Shown: piece after piece, positions 1 through 8,588 of the stretch
How the letters are laid out: the number at the start of each line of letters is the position of its first letter
Position numbering within the stretch: the first letter of the stretch is position 1
NCBI GenBank assembly: GCA_023393235.1
Contig: JAEWMH010000161.1
Coordinates: forward strand, 1 to 18,944
Length of the DNA: 18,944 bases
Reading direction: 5' to 3'
Source of the DNA: Bacillota bacterium
GTDB taxonomy: Bacteria; Bacillota; Bacilli; Paenibacillales; NBRC-103111
The notes under the pieces: model-generated
Database searches by the model: none
Told to the model about the DNA's origin: nothing
Seen by the model: the letters and a program-made list of their open reading frames with translations, nothing else
Translations under genes and position numbers: made by a program

Positions 1-155
1 AGCCAGTGTTAGTAGCGGAAGCGGCTGCAGATCCGGCTGCATTTTCGTTTAAATCCCTCATTCCAGATTTATCATCCCGAAATGGTAACTTTATTCCAAA
101 TATGACGTCTAAATATTGGATAAACAGCGCCCTATAAAACAAGGAGTGATTCACT

Positions 156-1757
156 ATGTTTCCTTCTATTAAAAAGCTGGCTGCGGGATTGGCGATTAGT
201 GCGATGCTGGCAGGTTACGGCGTAACCGGTGCGGTTCAGGCTGAAGCAGCACCGCAGGTAGGCGATGTGGTCGGCCAGGTTTTGGCTACGGATATTCAAG
301 CTCATGTAAACGGCAGCACTATCACCTCCATGAATATTGACGGACTCACTGCTGTGGTGGCGGAGGATCTAAGGGGGTACGGGTTTGACGTGGCCTGGAT
401 TCCCCAACACAAGGAGGTGGCGATAGCCCCCGTTGCCGGGAAGCCTGTGCGACCAGCTGCTGCTGCCCCGCGGGAGGAACTGCCCGTTGGACAGAAGCTG
501 GGCGATGTGTATTATACGGATATCCGCGCCACCTATGAAGGCAGGGTTATCCGCTCTTTTAATATCGGCGGCAAAACCGCCATTGTGCTCAACGACTTGG
601 CTCCCTTCGGCATGCTGGATTGGAGCGAAGCGGCACGTTCCTTGACTTTTGTACCGGAGCTGGCCAAGGCGAAGACGGTGTCTATGGAAGGGATGGTTGC
701 CGTTGAGGAGCTGGAAGCGGTGAAGGTGTGCGGTATCGCCATTGGTGCAGCCAGTGTTACCTATCAAGGGGAGCAGGTGGGTACGGTGAAGGACGGGATG
801 CCTTATCTAGAGGTAGAATGGATTGCCGGGAAGCTCGGATACGAGGCGGCAAAAGAGGTCGACGGTGCTGTTCGCTTGAACAGTGGCGGCTACGGAATTA
901 CCCTTCGCCCTGTCCAAGCCGATGCGGAAAGAAGCTGGTTTGGGTCGCCGCTGCGGTCTGTGGAGCAGTATCGTGCACCATTTCTAGAAGGCGGAGTTCT
1001 GTATGCGGATGAAATGGCACTAAAGGAGATACTGGGTTATGAATCCGTCTGGAGTCCGGAAACCCGGGATCTGGATATTACTTATAGGATCTATCAGGCG
1101 GAGGATTATGGGATTCCGGAGACCATTGACAACTATGATTATACCATCCGTATGGTGGCGAATTTTACAGAATATGAAAATCCTATGATTCTGGCGGAAA
1201 ACCGTATTAACGGCACCAAAAAAGCCTATGCTATTTCATCCATGGGTGTAGTAGATATTAAGGGACTGCAGGAGCAGTACAAATATTCGTATATCAGCTA
1301 CACCGATACGGATATCGGGAGGAATGAGCTGGAGGTTAGAGTGGAGGTGGGCAATCGGCCGTTGTATGTGAAAAACTTCGCCGCAGACCTGACCTACCGC
1401 AATGTGAAGCCGGAAGTGGATACCACCAATGTATCGGGAAGCTTCGTGAAGATCAGCGGAGTTACGCCTTCCCAAGCCTATGAAGAAACCTCCGGCCGTA
1501 CCTTTACCATTAAAGGAAAAACGGCTGCTGACACAACAGGCAGCTTGAGTGTGAAGTTAACCAGAGAAGACAACCCGGATGAGATCCTCGGCACATACGA
1601 TGTCCCGGTTGCAAACAACACATTTGCGTACGATGTACCGCTCCCGGAAGAGCCCGGCGTCTACCGCATCACTCTAAACAGTCTGGTGTCCTTCCCGCGG
1701 GGAACCTTCAATACTCCCGTGGCCAAATGGTACGTACAAAAGCTCCCTCAGCCGTAA
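156..1757 (+). CDS. Secreted stalk-repeat (copper amine oxidase N-terminal-like) protein
   Basis: A 533-residue exported protein of unknown function. Residues 1-32 form a signal peptide (KK, hydrophobic stretch, AxA-type site near QAEA-AP). Residues about 39-90 and 116-167 are two copies of one module sharing the pattern TDI..(Y/N).G..I.S.NI.G.TA.V..DL..(Y/F)G. This is the stalk or copper amine oxidase N-terminal-like fold common on Paenibacillus surface proteins. Two weaker copies follow at about 190-250 and 255-310. Residues 310-533 look all-beta and I do not recognise them. No catalytic motif is visible, and no SLH, LPXTG or transmembrane anchor, so it is probably released or held non-covalently. 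ATG 156 is preceded by AAGGAG at 141-146 (9-base gap). It is a single-gene unit ending in its own terminator. Confident that it is a real exported protein; the role is open. Confidence 0.9.
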   Translation: MFPSIKKLAAGLAISAMLAGYGVTGAVQAEAAPQVGDVVGQVLATDIQAHVNGSTITSMNIDGLTAVVAEDLRGYGFDVAWIPQHKEVAIAPVAGKPVRPAAAAPREELPVGQKLGDVYYTDIRATYEGRVIRSFNIGGKTAIVLNDLAPFGMLDWSEAARSLTFVPELAKAKTVSMEGMVAVEELEAVKVCGIAIGAASVTYQGEQVGTVKDGMPYLEVEWIAGKLGYEAAKEVDGAVRLNSGGYGITLRPVQADAERSWFGSPLRSVEQYRAPFLEGGVLYADEMALKEILGYESVWSPETRDLDITYRIYQAEDYGIPETIDNYDYTIRMVANFTEYENPMILAENRINGTKKAYAISSMGVVDIKGLQEQYKYSYISYTDTDIGRNELEVRVEVGNRPLYVKNFAADLTYRNVKPEVDTTNVSGSFVKISGVTPSQAYEETSGRTFTIKGKTAADTTGSLSVKLTREDNPDEILGTYDVPVANNTFAYDVPLPEEPGVYRITLNSLVSFPRGTFNTPVAKWYVQKLPQP

Positions 1758-1780
1758 CAGGCTTGCCGCGGCAGCATAAT

Positions 1781-1822
1781 ACCGGTTCTGTCACTGCAAA
1801 TGTGGCGGGACCGGTTTTTGTT
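1781..1822 (+). terminator. Rho-independent terminator after the stalk-repeat gene
   Basis: A 14-bp stem pairs 1781-1794 with 1802-1815, counting several G-U pairs, around a 7-base loop and is followed by a T-rich tail (1816-1822). It starts 23 bases after the stop codon and separates this gene from the SLH lyase. Confidence 0.85.
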
Positions 1823-1867
1823 AGGCATAAAGCTTAAAAAACCGTATGAACATCTTAAATAACCGCA

Positions 1868-1896
1868 TTCTGAATGATGCGGGTTCTTGCTATACT
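1868..1896 (+). promoter_or_regulatory. Candidate sigma-A promoter for the SLH lyase gene
   Basis: TATACT at 1891-1896 is a good -10. The hexamer 17 bases upstream, TTCTGA (1868-1873), is a poor -35. A dyad, AACCGCAT (1861-1868) with ATGCGGGTT (1877-1885, one bulge), covers the -35 and could be an operator. The implied 5' leader is about 93 bases. Pattern match only. Confidence 0.4.
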
Positions 1897-1937
1897 AATC
1901 TGGCAAGCATCAGAGGAAGTATTTTACAAAGAGATTA

Positions 1938-1950
1938 TGTAAGCGCTTCA
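1938..1950 (+). promoter_or_regulatory. cre-like (CcpA) catabolite-repression site
   Basis: TGTAAGCGCTTCA matches the first eleven positions of the Gram-positive cre consensus TGWAANCGNTNWCA and then lacks one T. It lies about 40 bases downstream of the candidate -10 and 46 bases before the lyase start, where CcpA would act as a roadblock. Carbon repression of an extracellular polysaccharide lyase is plausible. A LacI/GntR-type operator would look similar. Confidence 0.45.
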
Positions 1951-1995
1951 GGAAACCAGGTAAAGTTTGTAATTTATTCATATCGGAGGTGTATG

Positions 1996-4900
1996 ATGGA
2001 AAGGAAGAGTTCTTCAGGATCAACCGCAATATTGTGCAAAAGACTGCTTGTCCTATTCCTGTGTATCCAGATAGTGGCCGCAGCTGCCCCGGTCTGTCCG
2101 GCAGCAGCCGCCCCAAGCAGCAGCGCAGCTTACCGGGTGGAGATTACGGAAAGCTTCAGCAATGGTTTTACCCATCCGGGAGTGGGGCTGACGAAACCGG
2201 TATTGGAAAATATGAGGAACCAGGTTTTAAACGGCAAAGAGCCTTGGTATTCCTACTACAAGGCCATGATAGGGTCGGCGGCTGCCGCCAAAACGGTCAC
2301 CTCCAGCAACCAAAGCTCCACAAATCCGGAGGTGCCTGCTTCTACTGCTTTTAACAGCCAAGGCTTCAATCAACGGTTTATTCAGGACGGGCTGAAGGCG
2401 TATACCCAAGCGCTGATGTATTACATCACCGGAGAAGAGCTTTACCGGGCCAATGCTATGCAGATCATCCGCATCTGGTCCCAGATGGACCCGGCCCAAT
2501 ATGTTTATTTCACAGATGCCCATATTCATACGGGGATCCCGCTGAACCGGATGGTGACGGCCGCAGAGATTCTGCGTTATTCGAGCTACCAGGATGCCTC
2601 GCTTCAATGGACGGAAGAGGATACGGTACATTTCAGCAGCAACCTGATTAATCCGGTCATTGAGACTTTTCTCCATGATAATAACCAATTCATGAACCAG
2701 CATAATTATCCCCTGCTGGGTGCCATGGCGGGTTATATTTTTACCGGGAACAAAGAGCGGTATGAGGAAGCAGTAGAATGGGCCACTGTTAATAAAACAG
2801 CCTTGAACCAGGGTTTTAACGGCTCCATCAAGCAGCTGTATAGGCTGGTGGATACCAACGCGGCAACAGGCGAAAGGCTGGACAAACCGGTGGTTCAACA
2901 TGTGGAGATGGGGCGTGACCAAGCCCACGGCGCCGGTGATCTGACCAATTCTGCCATATTGGCGCGGATGTTCCTGGCCCAGAATACCAAGGTGGACCCT
3001 GTAGAGGGAACCGTATCCGAACAGGCCGATGCAGTGGGCTATTATGAGTTCCTGAATGACCGGGTGCTGGCGGCAACCGACTACTTCTGGCAGTTCATGC
3101 TGGGCTACGATACCCCCTGGACGCCTGTAGCGCATTCCATTCGGGATGGAGAGGTTAAGGGCATCTACTATAAAATTTCCGATCTCTACAAAGGCAGGAC
3201 CAATACCGCTCTGTTCTGGGATATGTATTACTACTATACGTATACGAAGGGTTTCAATCTGGAGGAGAAAGCCCCGTACTTCCATGAAGCCTTCACCAAA
3301 CGGAGCCCGTCCAATTATTACTATAAAGGCGTCCTGACACAGGCCTGGGAGAGTGTGGACGGAGGCGGGGATTTCTGGATCTATATTCCCGGGGAGGCGG
3401 CTGCCGAAGGAGCCAAGTACCTTCCCAAGGAACAGACTAACCCGGCATTGGTGGAGCTGGAGGAGCGGTATACCGCCTTCGACAGCCGGAGCGAAACCCG
3501 GCAGGAAGGGAGCACCTCCTACGTCAGATTTAATACCACTCCCGCCGGCAGCAATATTGCTGTGCAGAATCTCTCTTTCGCCGACCGCAGCAGCTCCAGA
3601 CTGATCGGACTCCTGTTCCGGTCGGACGGTCCGGCCACACTGGAATTGAGCACCCGCCTGGGTGGAACACCGTATCATACCCTGACCTTGCCGGATACGG
3701 AGGGGCAATGGAAGTATATCACCTTCGATATGGGCATCAATCACGTGAGCTATGGGCAGCTGGATACGGATTTCAGTCTGGTCTATATGAAAGCTGCCGG
3801 AAACGGCGCTCTCGTGGATGTGGAACACTTCAACGTGCTGGCGAAGGAGCAGTTGACACCTCCCGTATTCAAAGAAGGTAAAGAGGATTTGAGCATTGAC
3901 GTTTTTGCCGGTGCTTCCATTAGCCTGGACCTATCCGCTTCCGCTGCCGGGAAGAGTCTCCGCTATACGATTGCGGAATTGCCTGAAGGGGCGCGGCTTG
4001 ATGCAGTGACCGGGGCTTTCGTATGGCAACCCGCCCGGGCGGGAATCTACTCCTTTACTGTAACGGCAGAGGATGGAACCACGCTGGAAACGAAAAATAT
4101 CCGCATCTCTGTAGCTCAGGACCGGAGCGGGGCGGTAACGGCCATTGCTTCTCTGTACAATCCGGATACCCCCTATGTCACCGCATCGCGTCTGGCCTTT
4201 GAAGCTGCATACGAGGAAACCGTGAAGCAAATCGGTACGGCTTCCAACGAGGATTTTTCCCGGCAGCTGCTTGCTTTGCGGAATGCCGCCGAACGTCTTC
4301 AGCTGCTGACTCCGTTGTTGAAGGACGGCACCATGGATTATTCCCAGTTGGTGACCTCCACCTTTGGCACATCCCTGCCTCTTCTGGTAGATGATAACGA
4401 CAATACCTTCCCTGTGTATTCCTTGGCGCCTTATCCTGACCTGGTTCATATTCTGGACTTCGGGGCCGATTACAAAATTACTGCGGATGCCTTCGCTATG
4501 GAAGGGCGGATGAATTTTGACGACCGGATGGCGGGATCCACAGTGTTCGGCTCTAATGATGGTGTGACTTGGGAACGGCTTACTCCCGGGCAAACGGAGT
4601 TTACTGCGGACATGTCGGTGCTGGAAGTGGCTGATGAGCTTAAGCAAACACCCTTCCGGATGATTAAAATCCAGATGATCGATCCGCAGCCGGATGTGCT
4701 CCGGGGGAACATCACCAATATGCTGGAATTAAGTGAATTCCGCATAACCGGCCAGCGGCAGGAGACCAACAACAAGCTGGAATCGGTATCTCTCAGCTCT
4801 CCGCAGGGGATTAACGGCAGAATTGCCAGAGGCGACACCATCCGGTTATCGTTCCGCGCCAAAGAGGCCATTAGTCAAGTAGCGGTCAGGATTTTGGACA

Positions 4901-7900
4901 CGGAAGCAACAGCGGTAACCACAGACGGCGGACTGAATTGGTCGGCAGAGCTCAAGACCACTGCCGAAGCTCCCATCGGCAATATTACCTTCCGTATCGA
5001 TTATATGGATCAGAACGGAGGGCAGGGGGACACCGTTTATCTGACAACCGACGGTTCAAAATTTTATTTGGCGGATACCTCCAATGAAATCCCCAATGTG
5101 CTGCAAATCACCACATTAATCGATTCCACTGCCGGCTCGGGGCGGACAGCGGCGGAAACATTGAAGCAAACCGGCTATTTATTTGATAACTTGGCGAATA
5201 CCTTTTCCGATTACCGCATCAACGGAAGCGGGGCAGGCAGCTATATTATCTTTGACTTCCGGGAGGGCAATGCGGCAGCGCTTACCGGAGCGGAGCTGTT
5301 GGCCAGACAGGATCAATATTATACCCGGTTAAGAGGTGCGGTGGTCCAAGGCTCTAATGATCTGGCGACCTGGGAAACCCTCACCAAGGCCGCTGGCTCT
5401 ACCAGGGAATGGCAATATGTAGAGGGAGTATCCCAGCAAGCCTACCGTTACTTACGCATCTACAATTCCGGCTCCTGGTTCGGCAATATGGCTGAGGTCA
5501 AGCTTCATGGAGCAGTGGTGTCGTTGAATCAGATACAGTCCGTTTCCATCCGTTCGGAGCAAGGTGTGAAGAACCGGATTACCGCCGGGAATACCGTAAC
5601 CCTGGATATAGCGGCAAAAACAACAATCCGTGATGTTACGGCGGTTATCCAGGGGCAGGCGGCAACCGTCCACACGGCAGACGGCATACATTATACAGCT
5701 GAAGCTGTAATAGGACCGGATGCTGCAGCAGGACCGATAACCTTCTCTATCCAATACAAGCGGGAGGATGGAGGGGCCGGTAGTCCGGTTACGGCTACCT
5801 CAGATTCAAGCGTTTTATTTATTGCCGATGAAACCGGTCTGTTGTCCCATTTGGCAGAGATGACGGAACTGATTGATTCCACCACGGGAAGAACGGCAGC
5901 CGATACGCGCAATCAGGTCAACCGGTTGTTTGACGGGGATGCCGGCACCAGCTCGGATTTCAGGCTGGGCAGCAGCTCGGGAACCGGAGCCTCCCTAATA
6001 TTTGATTTTAAGGAGGGCAACACCGTACAGCTGTCACATATGGAGCTTCTGGCCCGGCAGGACCAGTATTATACCCGGATCAAGGGAACCCGGCTTCAAG
6101 GCTCCCACGATCTTCAGACGTGGACAGACCTGACGGTCCAAGCGGCCTCCACAACCGAATGGCAAACCTTCCCGGTCACGGATCCGACACCTTACCGCTA
6201 CCTCCGCCTCTACAATTCAGGAGCTTGGTTCGGAAATATGGCTGAGCTGAGGCTGCATGCGAAAGAAAAGCATATCCCGGTGACGGGAGTGGAGATGAGT
6301 GCAACCACCCTTCAGTTAACGGAAGGAGAAGTATACCAATTGAACGCCATTGTAATGCCTGCGGATGCGACAAACAGGGAGGTCCACTGGGAGTCCAGCA
6401 ACACGAGTGTGGCAGCTGTGGACAGTTCTGGACGTGTAACAGCAGTATCGGCCGGAACAGCCGTTATCTCGGTGACGACGGTGGACGGCGGATTCACAGC
6501 CCGGACAACGGTAACCGTCATTCCATCAGCGCAGCCCGTGGCTTATCTCAGAGGCGTGAATGAGACAGCAGCAGGCGGAGAGTTCGATTTGATTTACGGG
6601 TTCACAGGAGTGACAGGCAGCGTATATTCCACCTCTTTAGCCGTCCATTATGACCCTTCCCTGTTCAGCTATAAGGGTGCAGTTCCTTTAGCGGAGCATC
6701 TCTCTGTAACCGGTGAAGTCTACGCTTCCCCCAGCCAAGTTAGGCTGGCAGCCGCAAGCCAGGGCCAGGGTTATTCCGGCTCGATGGAGCTTTTGCAGCT
6801 TCGTTTTGGAGCGCTTTTGCCCTCCTCTACGGTATCCGGGACAGTATATTTATCGGGTACCGGGGTAACGGATGCGGCAGGAACCTGGGTTTCCTTGACT
6901 CCCGGCGGAACTCATACCATTACAGTTACAGTACCGGAAGAGCCGCAGGTTATCCAGGTAACAGGAATAGAACTGGACAACGGGCAGGTTTCCCTTGTGA
7001 CAGGGCAAACCCTTCAATTCATCGCCACGATCACACCGGCCAATGCAACCAACCGGGATGTAAGCTGGACTACCAGCAATCCGGGTACAGCAGTGGTGGA
7101 TACAACCGGGAAGGTAACGGCCGTTAGACCGGGTACTGCCATTATTACGGCAAGCTCCGTGGACGGAGGCTTCCAAGCCAGCGCAGCGGTTGTGGTAACG
7201 GCTGTCCCCACTGAACCGGAGGAGGAAGAACCGGGGCCGTCTGCTCCGGCTAATCCGGTTGATTCAGGCAAGCCTGAGAGGCCGGCCGGCATTGTGGAGG
7301 GGAAACAAATCATCATGAAAGCCGCCTTGGATTCACCGTCCCTGAGGATCGCCGTCCATGCAGATCAACTTGCCCAAGCCGTATCCTACGGCGGAAATGG
7401 CCCCATTGTCATCAAAGCAGAACCCCGGGAGGAGACGGAGGAAATCCGGATTTCTGTTCCCTTGCAGGAGCTTGCGGCATGGGGGCAGCAAAATCCTGAC
7501 GGCTTGCAGTTGGATACGGGCTTCGCCAAGCTTCATTTGACTCCTGCATTCCTTAAGAACAACTCCGGTCTTATGGAATTCATCATTGCCAAGGCTGATG
7601 CACGGACATTGCCTTCGGGTACAAGAGAGAAGCTGGAGAACGGTTCGGCCATTTATGATATGCAGTTAACTATTAATGGCATTCACAAAAGCTCATTGGA
7701 TGGACATGAAGTGGAGGTTGAGTTTCCGTATTCCCTTAAACCCGGGCAAAATCCGTTTAAGGTGATTCTGTACCATATCCGGGATGACGGGCGGTTGGAA
7801 ATTGTCAAAAACGCAAAGTATCAACCGGAAGTCGGTGCACTGACATTCCGGCCGGAACACTTCAGCTTGTACACGGCTGCTTATGTAAACTCCACTTTCC

Positions 7901-8436
7901 AGGATTTGCAGAGTGTGGATTGGGCCAAGGAGGCCATAGAAGGTCTGGCTGCCCGAGGAATTGTCCAAGGTACGGGAGATGGGTTGTTTCAACCGGGACG
8001 GAATGTGACCCGGGCGGAGTTTGTAGCCTTGCTGATGAATGCCTTGGATTGGCAGGACGCTGCTGCTGACTCTACCTTCCAGGATATCCGTAAGGATCAA
8101 TGGTATTACAGCGCCATTGCCGGTGCACAACAACGGGGAATCGTGGAAGGCAAGCCGGATCATACCTTCAGTCCGGATGAAAGCATTACCCGCCAGGATA
8201 TGGCCGTGATGCTGCAGCGCGCCCTTCAAGTGAAGAAGCTGCAGCCTGCCGTGACTCATAACTCTGTGGTATTTCCAGACCAGGCATCCATTAGCAGCTA
8301 TGCAGAGGAGGCCATCCGGAATTTGGGGCAATACGGGATTGTGGAAGGAATGGAAAACGGGGCATTCGCCCCTTACCTGCAGGCGAACCGCGCTCAGGCC
8401 GCCGTCATGATGTTCCGGGTACTGCAAATATTCTAA
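1996..8436 (+). CDS. Giant SLH-anchored polysaccharide lyase (alginate lyase-like domain, three discoidin domains)
   Basis: A 2146-residue exported surface enzyme. GGAGG at 1985-1989 places the start at ATG 1996 (or 1993); the 49-50 codons open upstream lack support. Order: signal peptide (about 15-40); alpha-helical alginate lyase-like domain (60-430) with NQHNY at 234-238 and ERMG-type motif E304-M-G-R-D-Q-A-H311, both usual around the active site in this superfamily; jelly-roll carbohydrate-binding-like region (495-615); putative Ig domain (620-708); helical linker (712-775); discoidin/F5-8C 1 (776-920); then two copies of a beta-sandwich plus discoidin unit (about 924-1174 and 1178-1423); Big2 domain (1428-1511); cohesin-like domain (1515-1647); second Big2 (1654-1736); acidic/proline linker; unrecognised beta domain (1765-1963); three SLH domains (1967-2146) that bind pyruvylated wall polymer. 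It should cleave a uronate polysaccharide at the cell surface by beta-elimination. The substrate (alginate, glucuronan, pectin-like or glycosaminoglycan) cannot be read from sequence. Confidence 0.9.
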   Translation: MERKSSSGSTAILCKRLLVLFLCIQIVAAAAPVCPAAAAPSSSAAYRVEITESFSNGFTHPGVGLTKPVLENMRNQVLNGKEPWYSYYKAMIGSAAAAKTVTSSNQSSTNPEVPASTAFNSQGFNQRFIQDGLKAYTQALMYYITGEELYRANAMQIIRIWSQMDPAQYVYFTDAHIHTGIPLNRMVTAAEILRYSSYQDASLQWTEEDTVHFSSNLINPVIETFLHDNNQFMNQHNYPLLGAMAGYIFTGNKERYEEAVEWATVNKTALNQGFNGSIKQLYRLVDTNAATGERLDKPVVQHVEMGRDQAHGAGDLTNSAILARMFLAQNTKVDPVEGTVSEQADAVGYYEFLNDRVLAATDYFWQFMLGYDTPWTPVAHSIRDGEVKGIYYKISDLYKGRTNTALFWDMYYYYTYTKGFNLEEKAPYFHEAFTKRSPSNYYYKGVLTQAWESVDGGGDFWIYIPGEAAAEGAKYLPKEQTNPALVELEERYTAFDSRSETRQEGSTSYVRFNTTPAGSNIAVQNLSFADRSSSRLIGLLFRSDGPATLELSTRLGGTPYHTLTLPDTEGQWKYITFDMGINHVSYGQLDTDFSLVYMKAAGNGALVDVEHFNVLAKEQLTPPVFKEGKEDLSIDVFAGASISLDLSASAAGKSLRYTIAELPEGARLDAVTGAFVWQPARAGIYSFTVTAEDGTTLETKNIRISVAQDRSGAVTAIASLYNPDTPYVTASRLAFEAAYEETVKQIGTASNEDFSRQLLALRNAAERLQLLTPLLKDGTMDYSQLVTSTFGTSLPLLVDDNDNTFPVYSLAPYPDLVHILDFGADYKITADAFAMEGRMNFDDRMAGSTVFGSNDGVTWERLTPGQTEFTADMSVLEVADELKQTPFRMIKIQMIDPQPDVLRGNITNMLELSEFRITGQRQETNNKLESVSLSSPQGINGRIARGDTIRLSFRAKEAISQVAVRILDTEATAVTTDGGLNWSAELKTTAEAPIGNITFRIDYMDQNGGQGDTVYLTTDGSKFYLADTSNEIPNVLQITTLIDSTAGSGRTAAETLKQTGYLFDNLANTFSDYRINGSGAGSYIIFDFREGNAAALTGAELLARQDQYYTRLRGAVVQGSNDLATWETLTKAAGSTREWQYVEGVSQQAYRYLRIYNSGSWFGNMAEVKLHGAVVSLNQIQSVSIRSEQGVKNRITAGNTVTLDIAAKTTIRDVTAVIQGQAATVHTADGIHYTAEAVIGPDAAAGPITFSIQYKREDGGAGSPVTATSDSSVLFIADETGLLSHLAEMTELIDSTTGRTAADTRNQVNRLFDGDAGTSSDFRLGSSSGTGASLIFDFKEGNTVQLSHMELLARQDQYYTRIKGTRLQGSHDLQTWTDLTVQAASTTEWQTFPVTDPTPYRYLRLYNSGAWFGNMAELRLHAKEKHIPVTGVEMSATTLQLTEGEVYQLNAIVMPADATNREVHWESSNTSVAAVDSSGRVTAVSAGTAVISVTTVDGGFTARTTVTVIPSAQPVAYLRGVNETAAGGEFDLIYGFTGVTGSVYSTSLAVHYDPSLFSYKGAVPLAEHLSVTGEVYASPSQVRLAAASQGQGYSGSMELLQLRFGALLPSSTVSGTVYLSGTGVTDAAGTWVSLTPGGTHTITVTVPEEPQVIQVTGIELDNGQVSLVTGQTLQFIATITPANATNRDVSWTTSNPGTAVVDTTGKVTAVRPGTAIITASSVDGGFQASAAVVVTAVPTEPEEEEPGPSAPANPVDSGKPERPAGIVEGKQIIMKAALDSPSLRIAVHADQLAQAVSYGGNGPIVIKAEPREETEEIRISVPLQELAAWGQQNPDGLQLDTGFAKLHLTPAFLKNNSGLMEFIIAKADARTLPSGTREKLENGSAIYDMQLTINGIHKSSLDGHEVEVEFPYSLKPGQNPFKVILYHIRDDGRLEIVKNAKYQPEVGALTFRPEHFSLYTAAYVNSTFQDLQSVDWAKEAIEGLAARGIVQGTGDGLFQPGRNVTRAEFVALLMNALDWQDAAADSTFQDIRKDQWYYSAIAGAQQRGIVEGKPDHTFSPDESITRQDMAVMLQRALQVKKLQPAVTHNSVVFPDQASISSYAEEAIRNLGQYGIVEGMENGAFAPYLQANRAQAAVMMFRVLQIF

Positions 8437-8505
8437 TTGGCGGATAGGAAATATTTCTTGGGCAATCGCGTATTCTGACAAAACCGGAGATTGTGGAGGT
8501 AGACT

Positions 8506-8552
8506 TTGCACACGTATGCAGATATTTGTTATGCTTAGGTGGTGTTGCACCA
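8506..8552 (+). promoter_or_regulatory. Candidate promoter with dyad before the IolB-like gene
   Basis: TTGCAC (8506-8511), an 18-base spacer and TATGCT (8530-8535) make a modest sigma-A promoter. A short perfect dyad, TGGTG-TTG-CACCA (8540-8552), sits on the predicted transcription start and could be an operator. I see no terminator between the SLH gene and this point, so read-through is also possible. Confidence 0.35.
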
Positions 8553-8588
8553 AATTCCGATAATTGCTCCGAAAGCAGGGTGAAGGCG

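Noticed and set aside
1..61. Possible start of a divergent minus-strand gene (MRDLNENAAGSAAAS...)
   Set aside because: An ATG at 61 opens to the window edge, but only about 20 codons are visible and no convincing ribosome site precedes it.
1846..1995. Longer lyase start at ATG 1846
   Set aside because: It would lie upstream of the candidate promoter and place 50 residues before the signal peptide; GGAGG at 1985-1989 fits ATG 1996.
2227..3828. Long minus-strand open frame (533 codons) antisense to the lyase domain
   Set aside because: It is a shadow of the plus-strand gene: no recognisable domain, no ribosome site identified, and the plus-strand frame has clear motifs throughout.
8493..8588. 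Longer isomerase starting at GTG 8493
   Set aside because: The extra 32 residues are Cys-rich and unlike the family, cover the promoter candidate, and GTG 8493 has no ribosome site.
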